Shown here one piece after another: positions 41,998 through 50,417 of a DNA stretch of 64,000 bases (positions are counted from its first letter, which is position 1; each line of letters begins with the position of its first letter). The notes under the pieces are model-generated. The model ran no database searches, was not told the DNA's origin, and saw only the letters and a program-made list of their open reading frames with translations. Location: NCBI RefSeq assembly GCF_016722785.1, contig NZ_JAEQNE010000013.1, positions 1 through 64,000 of the forward strand, given 5' to 3'. The DNA comes from Ramlibacter monticola. Its GTDB lineage: Bacteria > Pseudomonadota > Gammaproteobacteria > Burkholderiales > Burkholderiaceae_C. Made by a program: the position numbers and the translations under genes.

Positions 41998-43403
41998 CAG
42001 GCCAGCGGCGGCTGCGCGATGGGAAGCAGCCGTTCGAGCGCGCTCGCCACCCGCAGGATCACGGCCTCGCCGTCCGGCGGGCCGACGATCTGCAGTCCGA
42101 TCGGCAGGCCCTGGCGGTCGAGGCCCACCGGGAAGGAGGCGGCGGGATGCCCGGTGAGGTTGAAGGGATAGGTGAAGAAGGACCAGTCGACCGCATTGCT
42201 CCCGGCGTGTCCCGACGGGGCGTCGATCCCCACGGGGAGGGCCGTGACGGGCAGGGTGGGCGTGACCAGCACGTCCACCGTGCGGAACACCGCGTCGGCC
42301 TGGACGCGCGTTTCCTCCTGCAGCGCGGTGAGCTCCTCCTCGCGCGGGGCCGCGAAGGCCTGCTGGTCCGCCACCGCGCGCCGCAGCGGCGGGTCGACCA
42401 GCGCCAGCCGCTCCGGGGTGGGCGCGAGTTCCGCCAGCCGCTGGCCGATGCGGCCGTAGAAGAGGCGGCTCCAGGCCGGCGCGGGATCGCGCGCGAACGG
42501 CGGGTCCATGGTCCGCACGCGCGCGCCCTCCGCCTCGAGTTGCGCGACGGCCTGCCGGCAGGCCTCCACCACGTCGGAATCGGCGCTCCCGTAACCGAAG
42601 GACGGGCACCAGCCGATGCGCAGGCCGGCGATGCCGAGGCCGAGGCTCGCCAGGTAGTCGGGCACCGGCAAGCGCAGCGAAGCCTCGTCGCGTGCGTCGT
42701 GGCCGGCGATCACCGACAGCACGAGCGCCGCATCATGCACGCTGTGCGTGATCGGCCCGACATGCGCCAGCGCCGGCGCCGCCGAGGGCGGCCAAACGGG
42801 CACCCGGCCGAAGCGCGCCTTGATGCCGAACACGCCGCAGAAGCTGGCCGGGATGCGGATGGAGCCGCCGCCGTCGGTGCCCAGGGCCACCGGCAGCATG
42901 CGGGCAGCGACCTGGGCCGCCGCGCCGGCGCTGGAGCCGCCGGGGGTGCGCTCGAGGTTCCACGGGTTGCGCGTGATGCCGGTCAAGGGCGAGTCGCCGA
43001 CCGCCTTGGATCCGAGCTCGCTGGTGGTGCTCTTGCCGACGATGCAGGCGCCGGCATGGCGCAGGCGCTCGACCGAGGGCGCATCGTGCGGCGCGACGTT
43101 GTCGGCCAGCAGCCTGGAACCGAAGGTCTGGCGCACGCCGCCGACGGCGATCAGGTCCTTGACGCTGACCGGCACGCCCGCCAGCGGGCCGGGATCGCGC
43201 GCGCCCGCGATCAGCCGGTCGACGTGGTGGGCGGCCTGCAGCGCCGCATCGGCGGTGAGGGTGGCGAAGGTGTTGAGGCGCGGCTCCAGCCGCTCGATGC
43301 GATCGAGGAAGGCGTGCATCACCGCGACGGCGGTGATCTCGCGCCTGCGCACCGCCGCCGCGATCTCGGACGCGCCGGCATGCGTCACGCGGGACAGGTC
43401 CAT
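41997..43403 (-). CDS. Amidase (amidase-signature family)
   Basis: 468 residues from ATG 43403 (GGAGG five bases upstream; an in-frame start at 43442 is possible). Lys K82 in VPVSVKDLIAVG, cis-Ser S157 in RTPGGSSAGAAAQ, nucleophile S181 in TDGGGSIRIPASFCG. Closest in layout to aspartyl-tRNA amidotransferase-A-like catabolic amidases. Translationally coupled to the serine hydrolase, suggesting the two process the same amide/ester compound. Confidence 0.9.
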   Translation of the reverse strand: MDLSRVTHAGASEIAAAVRRREITAVAVMHAFLDRIERLEPRLNTFATLTADAALQAAHHVDRLIAGARDPGPLAGVPVSVKDLIAVGGVRQTFGSRLLADNVAPHDAPSVERLRHAGACIVGKSTTSELGSKAVGDSPLTGITRNPWNLERTPGGSSAGAAAQVAARMLPVALGTDGGGSIRIPASFCGVFGIKARFGRVPVWPPSAAPALAHVGPITHSVHDAALVLSVIAGHDARDEASLRLPVPDYLASLGLGIAGLRIGWCPSFGYGSADSDVVEACRQAVAQLEAEGARVRTMDPPFARDPAPAWSRLFYGRIGQRLAELAPTPERLALVDPPLRRAVADQQAFAAPREEELTALQEETRVQADAVFRTVDVLVTPTLPVTALPVGIDAPSGHAGSNAVDWSFFTYPFNLTGHPAASFPVGLDRQGLPIGLQIVGPPDGEAVILRVASALERLLPIAQPPLA

Positions 43404-43501
43404 CGCCGCCTCCTCGTCGAGTGGGGGCAACGATGATGCCACCGGCAGGGGGGCTTGTCATGGCGGGGGCGGCCCGCGCGACGACAATTCCCCCCGGGGG
43501 C

Positions 43502-44683
43502 TCAGTTGAAGGCCTGGATGCCGGTGATGGCGCGGCCGAGGATCAGCGCGTGGATGTCGTGCGTGCCCTCGTAGGTGTTCACCACCTCGAGGTTGACGAG
43601 GTGGCGCGCCACGCCGAATTCGTCGCTGATGCCGTTGCCACCCATCATGTCGCGCGCCATGCGGGCGATGTCGAGCGCCTTGCCGCAGTTGTTGCGCTTG
43701 AGGATGGAGGTGACCTCCACCGGGGCGTTGCCCTCGTCCTTCATGTGCCCCAGGCGCAGGCAGCCCTGCAGGCCCAGCGAGATCTCGGTGAGCATGTCGG
43801 CCAGCTTCTTCTGCACCAGCTGGTTGGCGGCCAGCGGGCGGCCGAACTGCTTGCGGTCCAGCACGTACTGGCGGGCACGATGGAAGCAGTCCTCCGCGGC
43901 GCCCATGGCGCCCCAGGCGATGCCGTAGCGGGCGGAGTTGAGGCAGGTGAACGGGCCCTTGAGGCCGCGCACCTCGGGGAAGGCGTTCTCCTCGGGGCAG
44001 AACACTTCGTCCATCACGACCTCGCCGGTGATGGAGGCGCGCAGGCCCACCTTGCCGTGCACGGCCGGGGCGCTGAGGCCCTTCCAGCCCTTCTCCAGCA
44101 CGAAGCCGCGGATCTGGCCGCCGTCGTCCTTGGCCCAGACCACGAACACGTCGGCGATCGGGCTGTTGGTGATCCACATCTTGCTGCCGCTGAGGCGGTA
44201 GCCGCCGTCGACCTTGCGGGCGCGCGTGATCATGCTGGCCGGGTCAGAGCCGTGGTTGGGCTCGGTCAGGCCGAAGCAGCCGATCCACTCGCCGGTGGCG
44301 AGCTTGGGCAGGTACTTCTGCTTGGTCTGCTCGTTGCCGAACTCGTTGATCGGCACCATCACGAGCGAGGACTGCACGCTCATCATCGAGCGGTAGCCCG
44401 AGTCCACGCGCTCGACTTCGCGCGCGACCAGGCCGTAGCAGACGTAGTTCAGGCCGGCGCCGCCGTACTGCTCGGGGATGGTCGGGCCCAGCAGGCCCAG
44501 TTCGCCCATCTCACGGAAGATGGACGCGTCGGTCTTCTCGTGGCGGAAGGCTTCCTGCACGCGGGGCAGCAGCCGTTCCTGGCAATAGGTGCGGGCCGCG
44601 TCGCGGACCTGGCGCTCGTCGTCGGTGAGCTGCGAATCCAGCAGGAAGGGATCGGCCCAGGAGAAAGTGGTTCGGTTGCTCAT
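43502..44683 (-). CDS. gcdH: Glutaryl-CoA dehydrogenase
   Basis: 393 residues. FAD-dependent acyl-CoA dehydrogenase that oxidises and decarboxylates glutaryl-CoA to crotonyl-CoA in lysine/tryptophan and glutarate breakdown. [16 protein letters not shown] contains the Arg (R98) that binds the substrate carboxylate, a GCDH-specific residue; [15 protein letters not shown] is the FAD/substrate loop; E372 in [17 protein letters not shown] is the catalytic base. [15 protein letters not shown] is the C-terminal signature. Faces a LysR gene across a 115-base gap, the usual arrangement in Burkholderiales. Confidence 0.95.
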   Translation of the reverse strand: MSNRTTFSWADPFLLDSQLTDDERQVRDAARTYCQERLLPRVQEAFRHEKTDASIFREMGELGLLGPTIPEQYGGAGLNYVCYGLVAREVERVDSGYRSMMSVQSSLVMVPINEFGNEQTKQKYLPKLATGEWIGCFGLTEPNHGSDPASMITRARKVDGGYRLSGSKMWITNSPIADVFVVWAKDDGGQIRGFVLEKGWKGLSAPAVHGKVGLRASITGEVVMDEVFCPEENAFPEVRGLKGPFTCLNSARYGIAWGAMGAAEDCFHRARQYVLDRKQFGRPLAANQLVQKKLADMLTEISLGLQGCLRLGHMKDEGNAPVEVTSILKRNNCGKALDIARMARDMMGGNGISDEFGVARHLVNLEVVNTYEGTHDIHALILGRAITGIQAFN

Positions 44684-44798
44684 AGTCGTAAGAAAGCTGA
44701 TGGATGGTGCGATGTTAAAGGACGCGCCCAAGCTGACGAAAGCGAAAGTTTCTGCAGCAGTTATGCTTGGGCTTCATGACTGACGAGGATGCGAGGCC

Positions 44799-45698
44799 AT
44801 GCGCCGCAAGCTGCCTTCCACCCAGACCCTGGCCTGCTTCGAGGCGGCCGCGCGCCACCGCAGCCTGACGCGGGCCGCGCAGGAGCTCGCGCTGACGCAG
44901 GGCGCCGTGTCGCGCCAGCTCGGCCAGCTGGAGGAATTCCTCGGCGTGAAGCTGTTCAAGCGCGCCCAGCACGGCATCGCGCTCACGCCGGCGGGCGACG
45001 ACTACGCCCGCAAGGTGCAACTGCGGCTGGACGCGATCGAGCGCGACGCGCTGGACCTGATGGGGCGGCAGGGCCAGGGCGAGTCGGTCACGCTGGCGGC
45101 GGTGCCGACCTTCGCCACGCGCTGGCTGATCCCGCGGCTGGCGCGACTGGCGCGCGAGCAGCCGGACCTCAACGTGCACATCGCGGCGCGCACGCGGCCC
45201 TTCCTGTTCGCGGAGAACGAGTTCGACGGCGCCATCTATGCGGGCACGCCGCAGCAGCTGGAACAGTGGGCCGGCACGCATGCCACGCTGCTGCTGCAGG
45301 AGGAAGTCGCGCCCGTGTGCAGCCCCGCGCTGCTGAAGGGCGGGCAGCCGGTCACGCCGCGCGCGCTGGCGAACCTGCCGCTGCTGCAGCAGTCGACCCG
45401 CCCCGACGCGTGGCGCGACTGGTTCACGGCACAAAGCGTGGAGGCGCCCAAGGCGATGGCCGGGCCGCGCTACGAGCTGTTCTCGATGCAGGTGGCCGCC
45501 GCCAGCTGCGGCATGGGCGTGGCCCTGGTGCCCACGCTCCTGATCCAGGGCGAACTGGCCGCGAAGACGCTGGTGCCGGCGTGCGAGAGTGGTGCGATCG
45601 CGCGCCGGGCCTATTACCTGGTGCAGCCGGAGCAGCCGGAGCGGGCCGCGGTGACCGTCTTCCGGAAGTGGTTGCTGAAGGAAGCCGGGCGTCCGTAG
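44799..45698 (+). CDS. LysR-family transcriptional regulator (GcvA-like, divergent to gcdH)
   Basis: 299 residues. N-terminal winged HTH: LACFEAAARHRSLTRAAQEL then ALTQGAVSRQLGQLEEFLG, ending in GVKLFKR. The effector domain starts at SVTLAAVPTFATRWLIPRLA and includes SCGMGVALVPTLLI. Probably activates gcdH in response to a glutaryl or pimelyl intermediate; this is inferred from the divergent position. Followed by a strong inverted repeat. Confidence 0.92.
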   Translation: MRRKLPSTQTLACFEAAARHRSLTRAAQELALTQGAVSRQLGQLEEFLGVKLFKRAQHGIALTPAGDDYARKVQLRLDAIERDALDLMGRQGQGESVTLAAVPTFATRWLIPRLARLAREQPDLNVHIAARTRPFLFAENEFDGAIYAGTPQQLEQWAGTHATLLLQEEVAPVCSPALLKGGQPVTPRALANLPLLQQSTRPDAWRDWFTAQSVEAPKAMAGPRYELFSMQVAAASCGMGVALVPTLLIQGELAAKTLVPACESGAIARRAYYLVQPEQPERAAVTVFRKWLLKEAGRP

Positions 45699-45711
45699 CC
45701 GGCTGCGCACG

Positions 45712-45747
45712 AAAAAAGGTCACGGCGCGAACCTTCGCCCCGTGACC
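45712..45747 (-). terminator. Terminator-like hairpin with T-run on the minus strand
   Basis: GGTCACGG (45718-45725) pairs perfectly with CCGTGACC (45740-45747); A6 at 45712-45717 becomes a T6 run on the minus strand. Canonical for transcripts coming from the right, i.e. reading through from pfk under the VOC gene; on the plus strand it can still act as a hairpin after the LysR gene. Confidence 0.65.
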
Positions 45748-45785
45748 GCAAGTGCAACTGCGTCGAACAGGTATCCGTCGGCGCA

Positions 45786-45801
45786 CTGGTATTTTATACA
45801 G
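45786..45801. promoter_or_regulatory. Possible LexA (SOS) box upstream of the VOC gene
   Basis: CTG-GTATTTTATA-CAG has the invariant CTG-N10-CAG spacing of the proteobacterial LexA box with an AT-rich centre, unusual in this GC-rich region. It lies 42 bases before the ATG at 45844 and overlaps a possible -10 (TATACA). Confidence 0.45.
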
Positions 45802-45843
45802 TTATCCGGCGGAGTTTCCGCTGGAAGACCTGGAGGGCTGGCA

Positions 45844-46227
45844 ATGAACCTGAACGCCGTCGAAATCAAGGCCTTCGTCCCCGCGACGGACTTCGAACGC
45901 TCCAGGCAGTTCTACCTGGCACTGGGATTCGAGATTGCATGGACGTCGGACGACCTGGCCTACGTGCGCCACGGCGCGACGAGCTTCCTGCTGCAGGCCT
46001 TCGACGAGCCCGCCTTCGCGCAGAACTTCCAGATGCACTTGCTCGTCGAGGACGTGGACGACTGGCATGCGCAAGTCCAGGCCTCGGGGGTCGCGAGCCA
46101 GGCCGGCGTGAAGGTGGGCCTGCCCGAAGATCGTCCCTGGGGCATGCGCGACTTCACGCTGATCGATCCCAGCGGCGTCCTGTGGCGCATCGCGCAGAAC
46201 ATCGACCGCGAGGCGATCAGGTCATGA
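45844..46227 (+). CDS. VOC superfamily protein
   Basis: 127 residues. GGAGG lies seven bases upstream of the ATG. VEIKAFVPATDFERSRQFYL and LGFEI form the first module; NFQMHLLVEDVDDWHAQVQA and TLIDPSGVLWRIAQN the second. Related to glyoxalase/bleomycin-binding proteins. A CTG-N10-CAG box upstream suggests possible damage-inducible control. Its end overlaps the convergent pfk gene by 11 bases. Confidence 0.88.
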   Translation: MNLNAVEIKAFVPATDFERSRQFYLALGFEIAWTSDDLAYVRHGATSFLLQAFDEPAFAQNFQMHLLVEDVDDWHAQVQASGVASQAGVKVGLPEDRPWGMRDFTLIDPSGVLWRIAQNIDREAIRS

Positions 46228-47347
46228 ACGCCGACGGCGTCCTCCCGTCGAAGCGCAGCTTCATCCCCGGCACCCCGAACGAACTGCCCACCGCCATCGC
46301 CGTCGCCACCATCGGCGCGTCCGGCGCCACGGTGCGCTGGCGATTCGCCACGTCGGCGATCGCCACGCTGGTGAGGCGGCCCTGCTGCGTGGCCGCCATG
46401 CGGCCGTACTGCTCGTCGGCCACCAGCGCGGCGGCATAGGCGCCGAAGGCGGTGGCGAGCGTCCGGTCGAAGGCGGTCGGCGTGCCACCGCGCTGCACGT
46501 GGCCCAGGATCGCGGTGCGCACCTCGCTGCCGACCCTCTGCGAAAGGTGGTGCTCCAGCACGTTGCAGACGCCGCCCAGGCGCAGCGGATCGGGGCTGTC
46601 GGCGACCACCTGCCGCACGGCCAATTCCCCGCCCTTGGCCTTGGCGCCCTCGGCCACGCAGATCAGCGTGAAGCGCTGGCCGCCCTGCTGGCGCTCGCGG
46701 CAGATGCGCGCGATCTCCTCGATCTCGTACTCGAACTCCGGGATCAGGATGATGTCGGCGCCGCCGGCCACGCCCGCATAGAGCGCGATCCACCCGGCGT
46801 AGCGGCCCATGGTCTCCAGGATCATGACCCGGTGATGGCTCTGCGCCGTCGTGTGCAGCCGGTCCATGGCGTCGGTCGCGATGGCCACCGCGGTGTCGAA
46901 GCCGAAGGTCCGGTCGGTGTACATCAGGTCGTTGTCGATGGTCTTGGGCACGCCCACCATCGGGATGCCGAGCTGGTGCATCCGGTGCGCCATCGACATG
47001 GTGCCGTCGCCGCCGATCGCCACCACGGCATCGAGCTTCAGTTCGTCGCGCACATAGGCCACGACCTGCGCCGACACGTCCGCGTTGCCGCGCGCGTGGT
47101 AGGCGAAGGGATTGGCCTTGTTGCTGGTGCCGAGAATGGTGCCGCCGAGCGTGAGGATGCCCGACACGTCGCGGTAGGCGAGCGCGCGCGACTGCCGCTC
47201 GATCATGCCGGCGAAGCCGTCGACGAAGCCGACCACCTCGGCGCCGGCATCCTGCATCAGGCTCTTGGCGACTGCGCGGATCACCGCGTTGAGGCCGGGG
47301 CTGTCGCCGCCGCCGGTGAGGATGCCGATGCGCCTGGGTCTGGACAT
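46217..47347 (-). CDS. pfkA: 6-phosphofructokinase (group III type)
   Basis: 376 residues. GILTGGGDSPGLNAVIRAV is the N-terminal nucleotide loop; VAIGGDGTMSMAHRM contains Gly at the position (G115 here) that permits ATP; PKTIDNDL (134-141) contains the catalytic Asp (D138) with Lys at the second selectivity position; ILETMGRYAGWIALYAG binds fructose 6-phosphate. The Gly/Lys combination is that of group III enzymes, mostly ATP-dependent but related to PPi-dependent ones. Catalyses the committed step of glycolysis. Stands alone. Confidence 0.92.
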   Translation of the reverse strand: MSRPRRIGILTGGGDSPGLNAVIRAVAKSLMQDAGAEVVGFVDGFAGMIERQSRALAYRDVSGILTLGGTILGTSNKANPFAYHARGNADVSAQVVAYVRDELKLDAVVAIGGDGTMSMAHRMHQLGIPMVGVPKTIDNDLMYTDRTFGFDTAVAIATDAMDRLHTTAQSHHRVMILETMGRYAGWIALYAGVAGGADIILIPEFEYEIEEIARICRERQQGGQRFTLICVAEGAKAKGGELAVRQVVADSPDPLRLGGVCNVLEHHLSQRVGSEVRTAILGHVQRGGTPTAFDRTLATAFGAYAAALVADEQYGRMAATQQGRLTSVAIADVANRQRTVAPDAPMVATAMAVGSSFGVPGMKLRFDGRTPSAFMT

Positions 47348-47459
47348 GGTGTTCGGGCCGCGCCCCGCGGCCGCCGGGAGGGGGCGACCATGATAAGGCG
47401 GGGCGCAGCCCGCCAGAGTGCATGTCCCGCATGCGCTCCGCCGGCGTGGCGGCCGGCGC

Positions 47460-48017
47460 CTACTTCGACTGGTCGACCATGAAGTCGACCGCCGCCTTCA
47501 CGTCGGCGTCGGGCAGCGAGGTGTTGCCGCCCTTGGGCGGCATCGTGCCCTTCTTGCCCTGGAAGCCGCCGAGGGCGTGCTTGTAGAGGGTGTCCTTGCC
47601 CTGCGCGATGCGCGGCTTCCAGTCGTCCTTGTCGCCCGGCTTGGGCGCCCCGGTCACCCCGGCGGCGTGGCACATGGCGCAGGTGCTGCTGTACACCGTC
47701 TGGCCGCTGCCGCCCGCGCCCATCGCGGCGGTGTTGCTCGCTCCGGCGTCCATGGAGGACCCGGTGGCGGACGAAGACGACGCCAGGCTGCCCGAGGACC
47801 CGGTCGTGGACGGCGTGCTCGCCACGTTGGCGCTGCTGCTGTCGCTGGAGGACGGCGCGGTGGCGAGGCTGGCGTTGTTGTCGCTCGACGAGGGCGCGCT
47901 CGTCGACGGGGACGAGGAGGTCGATGCGGTCGTGGCGGCGTCGTCGTCGTGGCGTCCGCAGCCGGTGAGGACGGCGGCCACCGCGAGGGCCGTGGCGGCG
48001 AGCGTGAGCTTCTTCAT
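47460..48017 (-). CDS. Cytochrome c5-like lipoprotein with Ser/Thr-rich linker
   Basis: 185 residues. MKKLTLAATALAVAAVLTGC is a lipoprotein signal with lipobox LTGC. Residues about 25-105 are a Ser/Thr/Ala-rich flexible linker. The class I cytochrome domain follows: YSSTCAMCHAAGV supplies CxxCH, and GTMPPKGGN provides the axial Met. A membrane-tethered electron carrier in the periplasm. The linker length is unusual. Confidence 0.9.
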   Translation of the reverse strand: MKKLTLAATALAVAAVLTGCGRHDDDAATTASTSSSPSTSAPSSSDNNASLATAPSSSDSSSANVASTPSTTGSSGSLASSSSATGSSMDAGASNTAAMGAGGSGQTVYSSTCAMCHAAGVTGAPKPGDKDDWKPRIAQGKDTLYKHALGGFQGKKGTMPPKGGNTSLPDADVKAAVDFMVDQSK

Positions 48018-48236
48018 CGGGTCTCTCCCTTGCATGTTTGGCTGGAGGTGATTCGAAAAATTCTAGGAGGACGCCTGTGCGAGCCGGGACCGGCTGCGCC
48101 TGCCAGCGGCGTCCGACAAGCACGGCCGCGAGGGACCCGGGAAAGTGCGATCGGTTCAGGATGCATTCATCGTCGCGCCCGCAAACTGCCCTCCATGCCA
48201 GGAAAGGAACTGGCCCGTCAACCCCAGGAGGTCACC

Positions 48237-48758
48237 ATGCAATCCACGCTCCGCAAGCCCCTCGCCGCAGCCTTGCTGCTGTCTTCCGCCGCCGCCCTGC
48301 TGGCCCAGCCGGCCCTCGCCCGCGAGCAGCGCTACGTGGTGCTGCAACCGGCCGCCACCCCGGCCACGGTCTACGTGCGCGACGACGACCACGACCGCGG
48401 CTGGCGCAACGGCTGGCGCCGCGACGCGCAGGGCCCGATCATCGACGACCTGACCCCGCAACCCGGCGCGCTCATGGGCGACCGTCGCGCCACGCGCGTG
48501 TCGGCCAGCTTCACCGACCCCATGAGCGGCATCGACCTCTCCACGGTGCGCCTGCTCCTCGACGGCCGGGACGTGACCGGGTACGCCAGGATCGACCCGC
48601 TCCACATCCGCGTCGACAGCGACCTGGCGCCCGGACGCCACGTGGCGGAAGTGCTGGTGCGCGACCGCGCCGGCAACCTCGCGCGCCGCTCCTGGCAGTT
48701 CGACGTGCAAGGCCACTATGGCGAGGGCTACGGGCGTCCCTACGGCTGGCGCCGCTGA
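48237..48758 (+). CDS. Exported protein with Ig-like C-terminal domain
   Basis: 173 residues; AGGAGG six bases upstream of the ATG. Signal peptide LAAALLLSSAAALLAQPALA. The middle is charged and Arg/Asp-rich (RDDDHDRGWRNGWRRD); DPMSGIDLSTVRLLLDGRDV then GRHVAEVLVRDRAGNLARRS reads like a bacterial Ig-like (Big-type) sandwich. No enzyme motif. Periplasmic or surface-associated, unknown role. Confidence 0.65.
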   Translation: MQSTLRKPLAAALLLSSAAALLAQPALAREQRYVVLQPAATPATVYVRDDDHDRGWRNGWRRDAQGPIIDDLTPQPGALMGDRRATRVSASFTDPMSGIDLSTVRLLLDGRDVTGYARIDPLHIRVDSDLAPGRHVAEVLVRDRAGNLARRSWQFDVQGHYGEGYGRPYGWRR

Positions 48759-48851
48759 TCCCGCGCCGCGGGCGCCGGGCGACCCCACGTGAGCAGGCGT
48801 AACAGTGAAGCCGTTCGTGCTTCCGTTGCGCCACCGCGTCGGGATCGCCCG

Positions 48852-48889
48852 CCGTTCACCCAAGTTGACGTCCGTTCATATTGCGTTCA
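48852..48889 (+). promoter_or_regulatory. Three GTTCA direct repeats upstream of the glycine-zipper gene
   Basis: CCGTTCA at 48852-48858, CCGTTCA at 48872-48878 and GCGTTCA at 48883-48889. The last two are 11 bases apart, one DNA turn, as in tandem OmpR/PhoP-type response regulator sites. A TTGACG (48865-48870) lies among them. They precede a cluster that ends in an OmpR-type regulator and kinase. Confidence 0.45.
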
Positions 48890-48936
48890 GGCAGGCCCCC
48901 CTAAGCTGCAAGCACAACGATTCTCAAGGAGTCCCC

Positions 48937-49470
48937 ATGAACCGCAGCGCTCTTGCTACCGCCCTCCTGCTGGCCACCGTGGCCGGCACCGGGCACGCCC
49001 AGAGCTTCAATGACCAGGCCCGCGTGCGGGCGGTCGAACCGCAGTACGAAACCGTCCAGGTGCCGCGCCAGGAGTGCACCAGCCAGTGGGTGCAGGACGC
49101 CCCGCGCGCGGCCGCCCCCATGGGCGGCTACGGCGGCGTCATCATCGGCGGCGTGGCGGGTGGCCTGCTGGGCAACCAGGTCGGCAAGGGCCATGGCAAG
49201 GAGGCGGCGACCGCGGCCGGCGCCGTTGTCGGCGCGATCGCCGGCGACCGCATCGCCAACAACGGCGCCGTCGCCGCGCCGGCGCCGGAGGCGCGCGAGG
49301 TGCGCTCCTGCCACACCGTCTACGACGCGCAGAACCGGCTGACCGGCTATCGTGTCGTCTACGATTACCGGGGCGTGGAAGCCAGCACGGTCCTGCGCGA
49401 GCAGCCCGGCGCGACGATCCCGGTGCGCGTGTCCGTGACGCCGGTCGAGCCGGATTACCATCGACGTTGA
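48937..49470 (+). CDS. Glycine-zipper 2TM-domain envelope protein
   Basis: 177 residues; AAGGAG six bases upstream. Signal peptide MNRSALATALLLATVAGTGH-AQ. The central MGGYGGVIIGGVAGGLLGNQ followed by KEAATAAGAVVGAIAGDRIA is a glycine-zipper double helix that inserts into the outer membrane in Rick_17kDa/SlyB-like proteins. Two Cys (QECTSQW, RSCHTVY) lie either side. SlyB-type proteins are classic PhoP targets, which fits the downstream two-component genes. Confidence 0.85.
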   Translation: MNRSALATALLLATVAGTGHAQSFNDQARVRAVEPQYETVQVPRQECTSQWVQDAPRAAAPMGGYGGVIIGGVAGGLLGNQVGKGHGKEAATAAGAVVGAIAGDRIANNGAVAAPAPEAREVRSCHTVYDAQNRLTGYRVVYDYRGVEASTVLREQPGATIPVRVSVTPVEPDYHRR

Positions 49471-49492
49471 CGACCCTTTCCAGCCACCCGCC

Positions 49493-49729
49493 ATGCACCT
49501 CGCCCGCAAGCTGATCCTCACTGCCGCACTGGCCGCCGTCCTGCCCGCCTGGGCAGACGTCAGCCGGGACGACGCGGCCGCGATCGCGCAGCGCGTGAGC
49601 CAGGGGCGGGTGCTGGCCGTGGAGCGGTCGGAGGCGGGCAACCGCCCCGTCTGGCGCGTCAAGGTGGTGACGCCCGCCGGCGACGTGCGCGTCGTCCTGA
49701 TCGACATGGCGACCGGCCGCCCCCTCTGA
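49493..49729 (+). CDS. PepSY-domain periplasmic protein
   Basis: 78 residues. Signal peptide MHLARKLILTAALAAVLPAWA; the rest is one PepSY domain (SRDDAAAIAQRVSQGRVLAV, then RPVWRVKVVTPAGDVRVVLI and ATGRPL). PepSY proteins bind peptides or inhibit proteases in the periplasm and often modulate adjacent sensor kinases. Lies 16 bases before the response regulator, probably same operon. Confidence 0.88.
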   Translation: MHLARKLILTAALAAVLPAWADVSRDDAAAIAQRVSQGRVLAVERSEAGNRPVWRVKVVTPAGDVRVVLIDMATGRPL

Positions 49730-49745
49730 CGCGGGGAGGCCTGCC

Positions 49746-50417
49746 ATGCGCCTGCTGCTGATCGAGGACGAGGCCGCGCTGCGGCTGACACTCCAGCGCC
49801 AGCTCGAAGCCGACGGCTACCGCGTGGACGTGGCCGTCGACGGCGAGGAGGGCCTCTTCCTGGCCCAGGAATACCCCTTCGACCTCGCCATCGTCGACCT
49901 CGGCCTGCCCAAGCTCGGCGGCCTGGCCATCGTGCAGAAGCTGCGCTCCGAAGGGCGCGCGACGCCGATCCTGATCCTGACGGCGCGCAGCACCTGGCAG
50001 GACAAGGTGGTGGGCCTGGAAGCCGGCGCCGACGACTACCTGGTCAAGCCCTTCGAATACCCCGAACTGGCCGCCCGCGTGAAGGCGCTGCTGCGTCGCT
50101 CGCTCAAGGCGACGACCGACGTACTGACGCTGGGACCGGTCAGCATCGATTTCGCCGGCCAGGCGGTGAAGCTGGACGGACACGCGCTGGAACTGACCGC
50201 CTACGAATACCGCCTGCTGGAATACCTGGTGCGCGAACGCGCCCGGGTCGTGACCAAGCAGGAGCTGTCGGATTACCTCTATCCGCACGGCGACGACCGC
50301 GACAGCAACGTGCTGGAAGTGCTGGTCGGGCGCCTGCGCCGCAAGCTCGATCCAGAAGGCAGCCTCGCGCCCATCGAAACCCTGCGCGGGCGCGGCTACC
50401 GTTTCACGCTGGGATGA
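49746..50417 (+). CDS. OmpR/PhoP-type response regulator
   Basis: 223 residues; GGGGAGG six bases upstream. Receiver domain with acidic pocket (IEDEA), phosphoacceptor D51 in AIVDLGLP, T79 and K101 in YLVKPFE. C-terminal winged helix (LELTAYEYRLLEYLVRE, then VEVLVGRLRRKL-type DNA-recognition helix and GRGYRF). Closest in overall look to PhoP/QseB-like regulators. Overlaps the kinase gene by ATGA. Confidence 0.94.
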   Translation: MRLLLIEDEAALRLTLQRQLEADGYRVDVAVDGEEGLFLAQEYPFDLAIVDLGLPKLGGLAIVQKLRSEGRATPILILTARSTWQDKVVGLEAGADDYLVKPFEYPELAARVKALLRRSLKATTDVLTLGPVSIDFAGQAVKLDGHALELTAYEYRLLEYLVRERARVVTKQELSDYLYPHGDDRDSNVLEVLVGRLRRKLDPEGSLAPIETLRGRGYRFTLG

